Source of the DNA: Perognathus longimembris pacificus
Taxonomy: Eukaryota > Chordata > Mammalia > Rodentia > Heteromyidae
Direction: 5' to 3'
DNA length: 64,000 nucleotides
NCBI RefSeq assembly: GCF_023159225.1
Contig: NC_063176.1
Coordinates: forward strand, 33,645,786-33,709,785
Made by a program: the position numbers and the translations under genes. Numbering within the stretch: the stretch's first letter is position 1; the number at the start of each line of letters is the position of its first letter. The notes under the pieces were generated by a model that was not told where the DNA came from, did not search any database, and saw only the letters and a list, made by a program, of their open reading frames with translations. Positions 9,767-20,384 of this stretch are shown here, piece after piece.

Positions 9767-11122
9767 GTCACTGTCTTCAGCCATCTCTAAGGCTGGAAAC
9801 ACTCTTGATCCTACTTTCTGTTTTTCCTCCTTTTTCTTGGCTAGCTCTGGGAAGTTTTTGATCCAATGCCCCTCCTCCTTGCAATAGGCACATTGATTCT
9901 TCCCCACTCTTGATTGGGATTTGGGCTCCTGCTCCTTACTTGGAGAGGAGGACTGTTTCCTGCCTGCACAGAGGTCAGGATTTCCCTGAGGTCCTTGTAT
10001 TGTGCCTGTTGTTGCTCCAAAATTCTAGCCAAACTCCTTTCCTTAACTCTGTTCCTCTTTTCTTGCTCGATTCCACGTTCTTTGTCCTTCCTTTCCTGTC
10101 TTTTTCTCCTGTTTCTCTCTTATTATAAACCTTTTCCACCACTGCTACTAAATCCTTAACAGATTTTTCACCAAGCCTGTCTAGAGCCTGCAACTTCCTC
10201 TTTATGTCTGGTGCGGCTTGATTTATGTAGGCAAACATAATCATCTGAGCAGATTCCTGGGTCTCAAGATCATATGGGGTGTATTGACTAAATGCTTCCA
10301 CAAGCCGCTCAAGGTATGCTGCTGGACTTTCACTTTCTCCCTGTCTAATATCATAAACTTTGTCCATATTGGTAGGTCAGCGAGCCGCCACCTTGATACC
10401 TGTCAGCAGAGCCTGGCGATAGACAAGGAGTCGCTCCCTACCTTCAGCCGTATTGTAGTCCCATGCTGGTCGGGTTTCAGGAAAATAGGTGTCAATCAAG
10501 GCAGGATTCGTGATGGGCGTTCCGGTGGGGCCGGAGATAAGTCTTCGGGCCGCTTCTTGGATACGATCTCTCTCCTCAGTTGTGAAAAGGACCTGTAAAA
10601 GCTGTCTACAATCATCCCAAGTGGGCTGGTGGGTGATAAGTATAGTATCAAGCAAGCGAATTAAATCCTGGGGTTTCTCAGAAAAGGGGGCATTTTGGGT
10701 ATGCCAATTGTAAAGATCACTAGTAGAAAATGGCCAGTATTGGTCTCTCTTGTCACCCTGTGCCTTGGAACAAATACTGGGGTAGGGGAAGGATTGGAGC
10801 AGGGAGTTGGTAAGAAAGGCCAAACCCAAGGAACGTCCCTGTCAACGAGTTCCCTCCATGTGTAAGGAACCTGGTCTAGATACCCTAAACAAGGGACGTC
10901 GATTAGGTATTGTAAAGTATGGATCTTAGCTATGTCAAAGCTCCCCTCAGGTGGCCAATTAGCTCCCTCAAGGGTGGGCCATTCTGACTTGCACAGGGTG
11001 ATCCACTTTTCCTTCTTAAGGGCTACACCTTGGTTCTGAGCTATCTCCTTGACCTCCCTCCAGTGAGCTAGGGTCAAATCTAGGGGGCCAGATGGAGGTC
11101 CCCAAGATAGAACGTTACCCAT
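9764..11122 (-). pseudogene. Endogenous retroviral gag (matrix-capsid-nucleocapsid), disrupted
   Basis: Starts at ATG 11122 with MGNVLSWG, a myristoylation-type N-terminus, then a matrix domain. Capsid follows (WPFSTSDLYNW near 10735; QPTWDDCRQLLQ near 10625) with the major homology region IRQGESESPAAYLERLVEAF (about 10350-10290). One zinc knuckle lies at 9851-9892. Frame shifts occur near 10830 and 10050, and an in-frame TGA lies at about 10376. The stretch between matrix and capsid is very short, leaving little room for a p12-like domain. The knuckle reads Cys-X2-Cys-X4-His-X4-Phe: its last Cys is replaced. Gag ends at TGA 9766-9764, in frame with protease, the usual gammaretroviral readthrough arrangement. 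Confidence 0.88.
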
Positions 11123-11487
11123 AGTTCTGATCAGATGTTCACTCCAAAAGGTTACAAAAACAAAACAATTAATACAAAAGGAGGAAAACACAGGCCTGAG
11201 AACAAGAAAAGTTGGGGCTCTCCCAAGTTGGCCCACGACCTCCTGCAAGGGTGCAGAAGGAGTGGACCCGAGTTCAAGGCAGGTTTCCAGGCGTCCTCCT
11301 TCAAGGGTGGAGAGTCTGGGGCATCCCCCAGTCTCCAAAGGGTTGCAGAGTAAGTGCATCCGCTTCGACAACCCCTTCAAGAAATAAACAAAAGCAAAAC
11401 AGACAAACAGACACATTATAGGACAAGACAAATGAACAGGGCTGTTTACTTACCTTCGGAGTCTGGGGTCTCGGGGGGGCCCCCAAA
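11123..11487 (-). other. Proviral 5' leader
   Basis: About 365 bp between the 5' LTR and the gag ATG, where gammaretroviruses carry splice donor and packaging signals. I could not assign those elements by eye. Confidence 0.6.
11468..11485 (-). promoter_or_regulatory. Primer-binding site, probably tRNA-Pro type
   Basis: Two bases after the 5' LTR, in viral sense, TGGGGGCCCCCCCGAGAC matches about 13 of 18 positions of a tRNA-Pro primer-binding site, including the first seven. Divergence leaves the tRNA assignment uncertain. Confidence 0.55.
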
Positions 11488-11915
11488 TGTTATGCCAAGT
11501 CGCGAAATGACCACCAAGGAGGCCACCGAGACTCAGACATTCTGAAATGCAAAAGCAAGGCTTTATTCAGGCGGGCTGCAACTCGGGCCTCGTCCTACCC
11601 ACCGACACAGCGGAGGTTAGGAGAAAGCCCTGAGCTGCGATTGCACAGGGCTTATAAAGGCAAAAAACAAAGTTACAGCCATCAGGTGTATAAGCAAGCA
11701 AGATTAGGACACAGGTACAAATCTGATTGGCTCAGGGCTCAAGGCACTCTGGGGGCAGTTAGAGTTAAGCATTCCCAGTGGTTAGAATTCTCGACTGGCT
11801 GGGCCCTAATAAGCCTGTCCTGAGTTTGCTCACAGGGCCTGCTTATCTCAGGTTCATGTGGTAAAGTGGGGTTTGTGTGCTAAAGTGGGGCCTGACTTCA
11901 AAGTCTGGCTCTTCA
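11488..11915 (-). repeat. 5' LTR of provirus
   Basis: 428 bp, same termini as the 3' LTR. TATA box on the minus strand at 11652-11658; poly(A) signal at 11562-11567. Differs from the 3' LTR by roughly 20 substitutions and a 3-bp indel in an A-run. Confidence 0.93.
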
Positions 11916-14541
11916 ATAATCATCCTAAATATCTATACCCCAAATACAAGAGCACCCAACTTCATCAAACAAACACTACTGACTCTAAAAAGACTCATAG
12001 ATCCAAACACATTGATAGTTGGAGACTTTAACACTCCACTGTCACCTCTGGACGGAACAGCACGCCAAAAACTGAGCAAAGAAAACTCAGAACTAAAAAA
12101 CTACATAGACCAACTAGACTTAACCGACATCTACAGAATATTCCATCCAGCAACACAAGAATATACATTCTTTTCAGCAATACATGGAACATTCTCAAAA
12201 ATAGATTACATCTTAGGACACAAAGAAAATCTGTACAAATTCAGAAGTATGGAATTCGTTCCCTGCATTATCTCAGAAAACAATGGAATAAAAATAGAGC
12301 TCAACTCAAACAGCCACCACAGATAATCCTACAATTCATGGAGACTGAACAACACATTGTTGAACCACCAGAGGGTCATTGAAGAAATTAGAGCGGAAAT
12401 TCAAATGTTTATGGAATTAAACCAAGATGAACACACAAAGTACCAGCTCCTTTGGGCCATATCAAAGGCAGAACTCATAGGTAAATTTATATCTCTGAGT
12501 GCCTACATAAACAAACTGAAGAAATTAGCAACTCAACATCTTAAGGAAGCAACTTAACCTTTGGAGAAGCTAGGATTCCAGGGACCAATACTGAATATAA
12601 TTAAGGCTGTCTACGACAAACCCACAGTGAACATTACTCTTAATGGGGAAAAGCTAAAGCCATTTCCTCTAAAATCAGGAACAAGACAAGATTGTCCCCT
12701 CTCCCCTCTCCTCTTCAACATAGTACTAGAATTCCTAGAGAGAGGAATAAGGCAAGAAGAAGACATAAAGAGGATCCAAATAGGAATAGATGAAGTCAAA
12801 CTCTTTCTTGTTGCAGATGTGATGATTCTGTATCTAATGAACCCCATAGACTCTACTCCCAAGCTACTTGAGCTGATCCAAAACTTTGGCAAAGTAGCAA
12901 GATATAAAATAAACCGTCAAAAAATCAATGGCTTTTCTATATGCCAATGACCCAAAGACCGAGGCTGAAATCACGAAAGCAACTACTTTTGCAATGGCCT
13001 CAAAAAACATAAAATACCTAGGAATAACCTTAACCGAAGAAGTGAAAGATCTCTATGATGAGAACTTTAAAAACATGAAAAATGAAATTAAGACAGAACT
13101 AAGGAAATGGAAAAACTTCCCATGCTCCTGGATTGGGAGGATTAATATTGTCAAAATGGCAAGACTGCCAAAGGTTGTATACAAGTTCAACACAATACCC
13201 AATAATATCGCAACACCATTTTTTAATGAAATAGAGGAAGCAATCCAGAAATTCATATGAAACAATAAAAGACTCCATATAGCAAAAACAATCCTAAGTA
13301 GAAAGAACAGTGCTGGAGGAATTACAATACAAAACTTGGAGCTGTATTACAAAACTATAGTAATAAAAACAGCTTGGTATTGGCACAGGAACAGGCCTGA
13401 AGACCAATGGAACAGAACTGAAGACCCAGAAAGGAACCTGCAGATATATGCCTACTTAATCTTTGGTAAAGGAGCCAAAAAATAGGATGGAAGAAAGATA
13501 GCCTCTTTACCAAATGGTGCTGGCAAAGCTTGTTCAACACCTGCAACAAACTAAAACTAGATCCCTATATATCACCCTGCACCAAAATCAATTCTAAATG
13601 GATCAAAGACCTTGAAGTAAAATCAGATACCCTGAAAATACAAGAAAAAATAGGAGAAACACATGGGCTCCTTGGGACAGGATGCAACTTCTTTAATAAA
13701 GGCCCACAAATGCAACCAATCAAAGAAAGGTTGCACCAATGGGATGGCATCAAACTGTACAGTTTCTACAGGGCAAAGGATATAGTTTGCAAGATAAACA
13801 GAAAGCCCACAAATTGGGAGAATATTTTGCTGGCCATACAACAGACAAATGCCTCATATCTAAGACATATGCAGAACTAAAAAAATTACATTCCTCCAAA
13901 ACAAATCCTCAAAGAACCAAAAGCCCCCTCAACAAGTGGTTTAAGGACTTAAAAACAGACTTCTCTGAAGAGGAAATGTGAATGGCTAAGAGACATATGA
14001 AAAAGTGCTCTACATCACTGGCCATAAAATAAATGCAAATCAAAAGAACATTGAGATTCCATCTCACTCCAGTAAGAATGCCCATTATCAAGAAAATTAT
14101 CAACAAATGCTGGAGGGGATGTAGCCAAAAGGGAACCCTACTTCATTGTTGGTGGGAGTGTAAAGTTGTTCATCCACTCTGGAAATTGGTATGGAGATTG
14201 CTCAGGAGGCTAAACATAGAGCTCCCCTATGACCCAGCAGCCCTACACTTGGGCATTTGCCCAAAAGATTACAAACAAGAACACATTAAAGCCACATGCA
14301 CAACAATGTGCATCGCAGCACAATTTGTCATTGCCAAAATATGGAACCAACCCAGATGCCCCTCAGTAGATGAAGGGATCAGGAAAATGTAGTACATACA
14401 CACAATGGAATTTTATGCCTCTATCAGAAATAATGACATTGCCCCATTCATTAGGAAATGGAAGGACTTGGAAAAAATTATACTAATTGGAGTGAGCCAG
14501 ACCCAAAGAAAAATGGCCTGTGGTTTCCCTCATAGGGAATA

Positions 14542-15057
14542 GTTATCACAGGTTTAGGCTATTCACAGCAGAGGATCACAAGAGCCCAATAGCTATACCC
14601 TTATGAACACATAAGATGATGGTAAGTTAAATGGACTCCACATATTGGAAATGAGTGGTAGTTATTTTCAACATGCCATGTAAAACAGTAGCTTTTTTGT
14701 TGTTGATGATGATGGTCCTCTTGTATTTCCTTCATGTGGTTGTCCCCGCGCTATCCGTTTATCTCATCTGAGTACCCTAGAAACTGTGTATACTGGTATT
14801 GGAACTAGGGAAGGGTAGAGAATATCAAAATCAAGAGTAATGTATAAAAAGACAAATGACTCCAAAATCAGTATTTAGGAAACCACTTGGTGTAAACGAA
14901 CTGAACAACTCATGGTGGAAGAGGGGGAAGAGGAGGGGAGGGGGGGAAATGAGGAAGGAGGTAACAAATTGTACAAGAAATGTACCCACTTCCTTACGTA
15001 CGAAACTGTAACCTCTCTGTACATCACTTTGACAATAAATAAATAATCATTAAAAAA
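14542..15057 (+). other. L1 3'UTR, copy A
   Basis: The segment GGTTTAGGC...CAGCAGAGGATCACAAGAGCCC through ...GTAACCTCTCTGTACATCAC, AATAAATAAATAATC and a short A-run. The same 3'UTR recurs in most younger L1 copies of the window and was used as the family landmark. It contains a purine-rich stretch (about 14918-14960). Confidence 0.85.
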
Positions 15058-15705
15058 ATTTCAATTCCAGAATGTTTGAAGACAAATAGGGCACTGATAT
15101 ACCCAGAACCCTAACAGGTAAAGCCATGGAACAGATCCTGTGTGTGCATAAGAAATTTGCAGCATTCTAATCAGAATTCACAAATTTTTAAGAAAGCTGG
15201 GCTTGTCTCTCAGCCAGACCGCTCTGGGGCTCTGGAGATGGCCTGAAGGTTCTCCTTGCAGGCTTCTCTGTATCAAGCTCTTGCTGATTATGGAGAGTGG
15301 AGCTTCCTCCAACAGTCACAGTCACCTCACAGCTTTCAAAATGATACAGTCAAGCATTCACAGTACAAATACAACCAAGTGAAATAGGGAGGAAATACAG
15401 GAGTCCAAAACTCCAAGACAGGAGTCCAAGGTGCCTGTCACTGCATCCTTGGGTCACTAGAGAGGCTAGAGAAATACACCACCAATGCTGGTGAGGCACA
15501 TAACTGAAAGTGGTGATCATAGATTAAACAAGTTGGGACAGTTCAAGGAAGGGGAGAAAGCAAGATGGCAAGAACTTTGGCAGCCAAGTAGTACAAAGGG
15601 AACAAATGGTCTTTGATAGCAATGAGAACTTGCTACACAGATTTTTAGCTAGGACTTACCTTTATGAATGATATCTGGTAAATGTATTTAGAACTGCCAG
15701 GATCC
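15058..15705. other. Unique non-coding DNA
   Basis: No repeat, RNA gene or coding frame recognised. Confidence 0.5.
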
Positions 15706-15890
15706 TTTCTTTCTCCTTCCTTCCTTCCTTCCTTCCTTCCTTCCTTCCTTCCTTCCTTCCTTCCTTCCCTCCCCCCCTCCCTCCCTCCCTTCCCTTCCCT
15801 CCCTCCCTCCCTCCTTCCCTCCCTCCCCGCTCTCTCTTTCTTTCTTTCTTTCTTCCTTCCTTCCTTCCTTTTTTTCTTTCTTTCTTTTTT

Positions 15891-15978
<88 letters not shown>

Positions 15979-15983
15979 TCATT
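15706..15983. repeat. (TTCC)n/(TTTC)n polypyrimidine microsatellite
   Basis: About 280 bp of pure pyrimidine: TTCC units, then a CCCT-rich part, then about 25 TTTC units. It abuts the tail end of the SINE at 15986-16203, so it probably grew from that SINE's A-rich tail. Confidence 0.95.
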
Positions 15984-15985
15984 CT

Positions 15986-16203
15986 TGTGCCACTCCTGGG
16001 GCTTCAACTCAGAGTCTGACTGCTGTCTTTGAGCTTTTTTTTGGCACTTCACCACTTGAATCAAGGCTTCCATGCTGGCTTTTTTGTGATTAATTGTAGA
16101 TAAGTGATTCCTTTGTTGCCCTGGCTGGCTTCAAACCAGGATCCTTAGATCTCAGTCTTTTAAGTAGCTAGGATTTCAGTCATGAGCCACCAGCACCTGG
16201 CTG
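15986..16203 (-). mobile_element. B1-like/tRNA-like composite SINE, antisense
   Basis: Reading the minus strand: GCCAGGTGCTGGTGGCTCATGA..., AGTAGCT...AGGATTTCAG reversed from a B1/7SL-like head, then the tRNA-like tail ending in CCCCAGGAGTGGCAC. Its tail joins the microsatellite to the left. Confidence 0.8.
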
Positions 16204-17930
16204 AACTTGCAGGGTGTCTGCCTCTGAATTAGCCATTTCAGAATGTGAGAAAGAGATGCTGCATCTGTGATGTGGGCAGAAAGAGATACTTGAACAGACT
16301 GAGTTTCCTTGGAGCATAGCTTCCAGTCTGACTCCAATAATTAGCAATACTTTAAATACCCTAGTGTTGGGATGCTGTATGTTGGCAACTAGTGTTTGTG
16401 TAGTTACTAGTTTCTGTTATACTTGTGGTAATATGTTAGGGAATATAAAAGTTTTTATTTTATTTAAAAAATCCCCAAAGTCAGTAAGTATTCATTCCGT
16501 TGTAATTATTGAGGAATACTTTTACAGTTAGAAATGGCTACTACTGGATCACAATAAGGGAATAAAATATTTATTCAGATAATATGCAACTTTGTTCATT
16601 TATAATCACCCACAGAAAGGAGTGTTTTCAATTAAAATATATTCTAGTCACATACACATTCAAATGAAATTAACTTTCTACATCTAACAGCTAAACTCTG
16701 AATTGCACTTTTTTTCATTCTCCTCTACTTCTTCCTCTTCCTTCTGGATTTTGACCTTTGGGTTGGAAAATGAAACATATATGGAGATCTTTGATCTTAT
16801 TAGCATGTTTTGCAATTCATTTTTCTGTTCCCATCTAGTTAAAATAGATTAATACTCACCTATATCAAGTTACAAAGCCCAGGTCAGTGTACTAAGACAC
16901 TACAAGTCATTTCAGGCATTTAATTCTGATTTCATTTAGTTATTTAAAGATTGGAACGATACAACCTTGAGAAATTAGCCTATTCCTTGTACTTCAGCTA
17001 AAATTATTCTGTAAGTAGATGTCAGTCTTCCATTCTAATGGAGCACCCTTTGTCAATGTAGAATTTTAAAGCAACATTAAATTAATACTTTCAGTACAAA
17101 TAATCTCAGCTGAGGGTTGAGAAGTTTAGGTTTAAGCATGTGTATGTATGTGTAAGAGGTGAAAGGGAGAAAGGGAGAGAGGATTGGGACAGAGCCACTC
17201 AGAACAAGACAGAGAAACACACTGAGTGACTGCATTGTAATCTCTTTTCTTAATTTCACTGTGCCTATTCATTTTTTAACACTCTAGTGCACCCAGGTGA
17301 GTGTCTACCCAATTTGTCACTATCCCTTATGGTACTGAGTTCACTAAAACACCAATGTACATTATCAAATTTATGGTATAGTTGTTAAATTTTGCTGATT
17401 GAACTTTTAAATAATCAGTTGCCTTTCTCCATAATTTAACTTCCAATAGTTTCAGTAACCAACAATTTACTACTGTGTGAAAATACTAAATAGTGTATTC
17501 TAAAAATAAACAATCCATAAGTTTCAAATAGGGTTTTTAACAGTTCATAGTTATAATTATTCCATATATAATTATTATCACCCTCTTTATGTGCATCAAT
17601 TTATGTTAAGCTCTTTATCTTAGTTGTGTGTGAATAGGAAAAAAAACATTGTATTAGTAGATTTGGGTATGATTTCAGGATTAATGAAAACTTTTGGAAA
17701 GCATCCTAGTGCACAAAAGAGAAATATTACTATTTATTTTAGAGGTCAGAGTTGGCAGTGATAGGATGACTAGTCCTTTAGACATATAGAAATCTAATTG
17801 TTTACATGGAATTTTCCACACAATGAAAGACAGGCCCTATATAGGCCAATCTTGATCAGAGAAGCTTACAAAATGATAATGCATTTCAAGGATAAATCAA
17901 ACATTCCATTGATCCAATTAACATCTTGAA
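16204..17930. other. Unique AT-rich non-coding DNA
   Basis: No repeat family, RNA gene or convincing coding frame recognised across 1.7 kb. Confidence 0.5.
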
Positions 17931-18367
17931 TTGACTTTGTAATATTTTTTAAATTTTTATTGTCAAGCTGATGTACAGAGAGGCTACAGTTTCATACGTT
18001 AGGCATTGGATACATTTCTTGTACTGTTTGTTACCTTCTCCCTCATTCCCCCCTCTCCCCTTCCCCTTTCCTTCTTCCAAGATGAGTTGTTCTGTTGATT
18101 TACACCAAACAGTTTTGCAAGTATTGCTTTTGTAGTTGTTTGTCTTTTTATTCTGTGTCTCTTGATTTTAGTATTCCCTTTCACTTTCCTAGTTCTAATA
18201 CAGTATACATGGTTTCCAGTGTACTCAGATAAGATACAGTGATAGTGCAGGCACAACCACAGGAAGGGGATACAAGAGGATCATCAACAAAAGAAGCTAC
18301 AATTTCACATCGCATGTTGAAAGTAATTACAACATTGATATAAGTTGTTTCCATTTGACTTTGTAAT
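17931..18367 (-). mobile_element. 5'-truncated L1 (3'UTR only) with target duplication
   Basis: The body (17944-18354) is the L1 3'UTR reversed (TTATTGTCAAGCTGATGTACAG ... GTTGAAAGTAATTACAAC). A 13-bp target duplication TTGACTTTGTAAT flanks it at 17931-17943 and 18355-18367. Confidence 0.88.
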
Positions 18368-18747
18368 TTGAAATGAAGAATGAAGAGGCAGCAAAGGAAA
18401 CTGTCCCAAGAATTTTAAACCTCACTCAGATTATATTTTGACCTCAGAGTGTTTGGTGTTCTGTGTTTTTAAAGACACACCTAAAGAAGAGAAGATAGCT
18501 AGCTGGGTTTCACTAACCATATTAGCATTTCCTCCCAGTCCCAGAAAAGCATTCACTGTAAATGTGGAAAAATTCCGTATAGTTATGTAAAAGTCCAAAG
18601 TCTGGAAGTATGCTATTTTAGCAAATGCTTTCTACTTAATTTGTCAGAAAGGTTATTAACTGTAGTGGGCATGTCACAGGTTTCTTGCCTTGGAAGACTG
18701 TACATAGACAAGAAGGTCTGTCATAGTTTCTAGATGTTTGCATCATT

Positions 18748-19220
18748 AAGAATAAATCACATTTTATAACATATTGTCTTGTAAGTATTACTGTTGCATT
18801 GGTTCACCTTTTACCCTTTGTCTCACCATTTTGATGTTCCCCTTCCCTTCCCTAATTCAGACAAACATATATACAGTACTCAGGGTGCCAGGGTAAAATA
18901 CAGTGACAACAGAGACTAAATCATAGGGAAGATAAACAGAAGAGAAAAAGGAATAGCTTCACATAGCACATTAAATATAACAACAACAATGTTGTAAACT
19001 AACTGTACAACTTGGGGATGGGGTGAGGAGGAAGGAAGGTAGGAGAAAAATGAGGGAGGAAGTAACAAATTAGACAAGAAATGTACTCAGTGCCTTACCT
19101 ATGTAACTGTAACCCCTCTGTATATTACCTCGACAATAAAAATAAAGAAGAAAAAGAGCCTCACAAAATTATTGTGATAACCAAATCAAATGATTCAAAC
19201 TACAAAAAAAAGAATAAATC
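18748..19220 (+). mobile_element. 5'-inverted L1 3'UTR fragment (twin-primed)
   Basis: About 18775-18990 is L1 3'UTR in reverse orientation (TTTACCCTTTGTCTCACCATTTTGATG ... AGCACATTAAATATAAC). About 18992-19160 is the 3' end in forward orientation (AACTTGGGGATGGGG ... TGACAATAAA equivalent). Inversion of the 5' part relative to the 3' part is the signature of twin priming. The 11-mer AAGAATAAATC flanks at 18748-18758 and 19210-19220. About 50 bp of non-L1 sequence and an A-run precede the right copy. Confidence 0.75.
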
Positions 19221-19796
19221 ATATTAAGTGAAGTGTGCCAGACCCAAAGAAACAGATTCCATGTTTTCTCTCATTGGTAATAATTGGTAAATATCTAGGA
19301 TAGTCCTAGCACAGGATCATAGTACCTCATATTTATATACATACGATCCTATAAGATGATGCCAAGTGAAATGAGCACAAAGATATGGAAACAAAAGATT
19401 TATTTTACTGTTGCTGTTATTTTCAGTTTGCTATGTGGAATTTTTCTTTTTTCTTTCATATGGTTTATCCCTTGTTGTGACTGTAATTGATTTCAGTACC
19501 ATAGATATTGTTTATACATTCATCTGAATTAGGGAAGGGAAGGGGAACATCAAAATGGTGAAACAAAGGATAAAGGGCGAACCAATGCAATAGTGATACC
19601 CACAAGACAATATGTTGTATAATATCTGTATAACTCTGGGGGTAGGGGTAGGTTGGGAGGTGCGAAGATGGGAGAAAAATGAGGGAGGGAGTAAGAAGTA
19701 TGACAAGAGATGTAGTCACTATCTTCACTACCTTATGTATATAACTGTAACCCTTCTGGATGTCACCTTGACAATAAAATTAAATTTAAATAAAAG
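19221..19796 (+). mobile_element. 5'-truncated L1 3' end
   Basis: Begins in the last ORF2 codons (ATTAAGTGAAGTGTGCCAGACC) and continues through the 3'UTR to CTTGACAATAAAATTAAATT. The flank AAGAATAAATC is seen again, with one base missing, at 19794-19803. Confidence 0.85.
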
Positions 19797-19803
19797 AATA
19801 ATC

Positions 19804-20062
19804 GGAAAGAGAATCACAAAATGGTGAAACAAAGGGCAGAGAGTGAACCAATGCAACCATTATACTCACAAGACACCATGTTGGAAATGAACTTTACAAC
19901 TTGGGAGAGAATGGAGTTGTGGGTGGAGGGAAAGTGGGAGAAATGCAGGAGAGACAGGGGTTAACACTGTTAGACAGGAAAGGTACTCAATAATTACTTA
20001 CGTAACCGTAACCGCTTTGTACACCATCTTTACAATAAAATAAAATTAAAATTAAAAGAAGA
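19804..20062 (+). mobile_element. 5'-truncated L1 3' end, diverged
   Basis: A third 3'UTR copy (CACAAAATGGTGAAACAAAGGG ... CTTTACAATAAAATAAAATT) head-to-tail with the previous one and more diverged, for example in the last 60 bp. Confidence 0.8.
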
Positions 20063-20073
20063 AGAAGAATACA

Positions 20074-20315
20074 ACTAACTGGGCACTGGTGGCTCACACC
20101 TGTAGTATTAGCTCCTCAGGAGGCTGAGATCTCAGGATCAAAATTCAAAGCCAGCCCAGACAGGAAAGTTCATAAAACTCTTCCCTCCAATTAACTTCAA
20201 GAAAACTGGCAGTGTAGGTGTAACTCAAAGTGGTGGAGCAGTAGCTCAGGAACAGCAGACCCTGAATTCAAGCCCCTCAACCAACCACACCCCCACCCCA
20301 TGACCAAAAAAATAC
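20074..20315 (+). mobile_element. B1-like/tRNA-like composite SINE
   Basis: Begins CTGGGCACTGGTGGCTCACACCTGTAGTA (7SL/B1-like head), then GGAGGCTGAGATCTCAGGATC, followed by the second module with GGTGGAGCAGTAGCTCAGG and CCTGAATTCAAGCCCC. It directly follows the L1 tail. Confidence 0.85.
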
Positions 20316-20384
20316 TGCTAATAATGCAAGTAAATAGCCCGCAACTCAGAAGAGGTCAGCAGATAATTTTATGAGGAAAAAAAG

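Larger units (their letters stand above)
5152..11915 (-). mobile_element. Gammaretrovirus-like endogenous provirus (ERV1 class), env-deficient
   Basis: A 6764-bp provirus on the minus strand: 5' LTR 11488-11915, leader with primer-binding site, gag 11122-9764, pol 9763-6181, about 600 bp of residual sequence, polypurine tract, 3' LTR 5152-5582. It lies inside L1 ORF2. The left flank ends ATAAC and the right flank begins ATAAT, a probable 5-bp target duplication (one mismatch) whose single copy restores the L1 frame. The two LTRs differ at roughly 20 positions plus one indel by hand count, so it is not recent. Frameshifts and stops in gag and pol, and the loss of nearly all env, make it defective. 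It is endogenous and inherited by this host; nothing suggests infectivity. Confidence 0.93.
4823..14541 (+). pseudogene. L1 ORF2 (endonuclease-reverse transcriptase) relic, copy A
   Basis: ORF2p nicks DNA and reverse-transcribes L1 RNA at the nick. The frame opens at ATG 4823 with the APE-type endonuclease start (LTLNINGINSP). It is cut at codon ~110 by the provirus and resumes at 11916 with IILNIYTPN and later GDFNTPLSPLDG, typical endonuclease motifs. The N-terminal half of the RT domain is missing: sequence jumps near 12555 from the region before it to the GFQGP segment, and about 0.88 kb present in the 56.3-kb copy is absent. The RT catalytic box reads [10 protein letters not shown], so the second Asp is lost. 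The Cys-rich C-terminus ([20 protein letters not shown]) survives near 14104. Several frameshifts are present; this is a dead copy. Confidence 0.85.
1655..15057 (+). mobile_element. Near full-length L1 (copy A), interrupted by provirus
   Basis: Parts in order: GC-rich 5'UTR (1655 to about 3649), ORF1 (about 3650-4790), ORF2 (4823 to about 14541, interrupted by the provirus at 5152-11915) and a 3'UTR ending in a short A-rich tail near 15057. Removing the provirus leaves about 6.6 kb, close to a complete rodent L1. The 5'UTR aligns with the reverse complement of 44.3-46.15 kb, and ORF2 aligns with the copies at 25.5, 42.1 and 56.3 kb. ORF2 also has an internal deletion near 12555. I could not identify target duplications; the 5' side is occupied by the solo LTR. 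Confidence 0.9.

Noticed and set aside
10218..10598. Plus-strand open frames across the provirus
   Set aside because: Antisense shadows of gag and pol on the minus strand.
196..15060. AAATTTCAATT present near 196 and just after the tail of L1 copy A
   Set aside because: An 11-bp AT-rich match, and the left copy lies 1.4 kb before the L1 5' end, so it is not convincing as a target duplication.
15645..16073. Open frames rich in Lys-Glu-Arg (minus) or Ser-Phe-Leu (plus)
   Set aside because: Pure microsatellite translation; the same occurs at 41108-41425.
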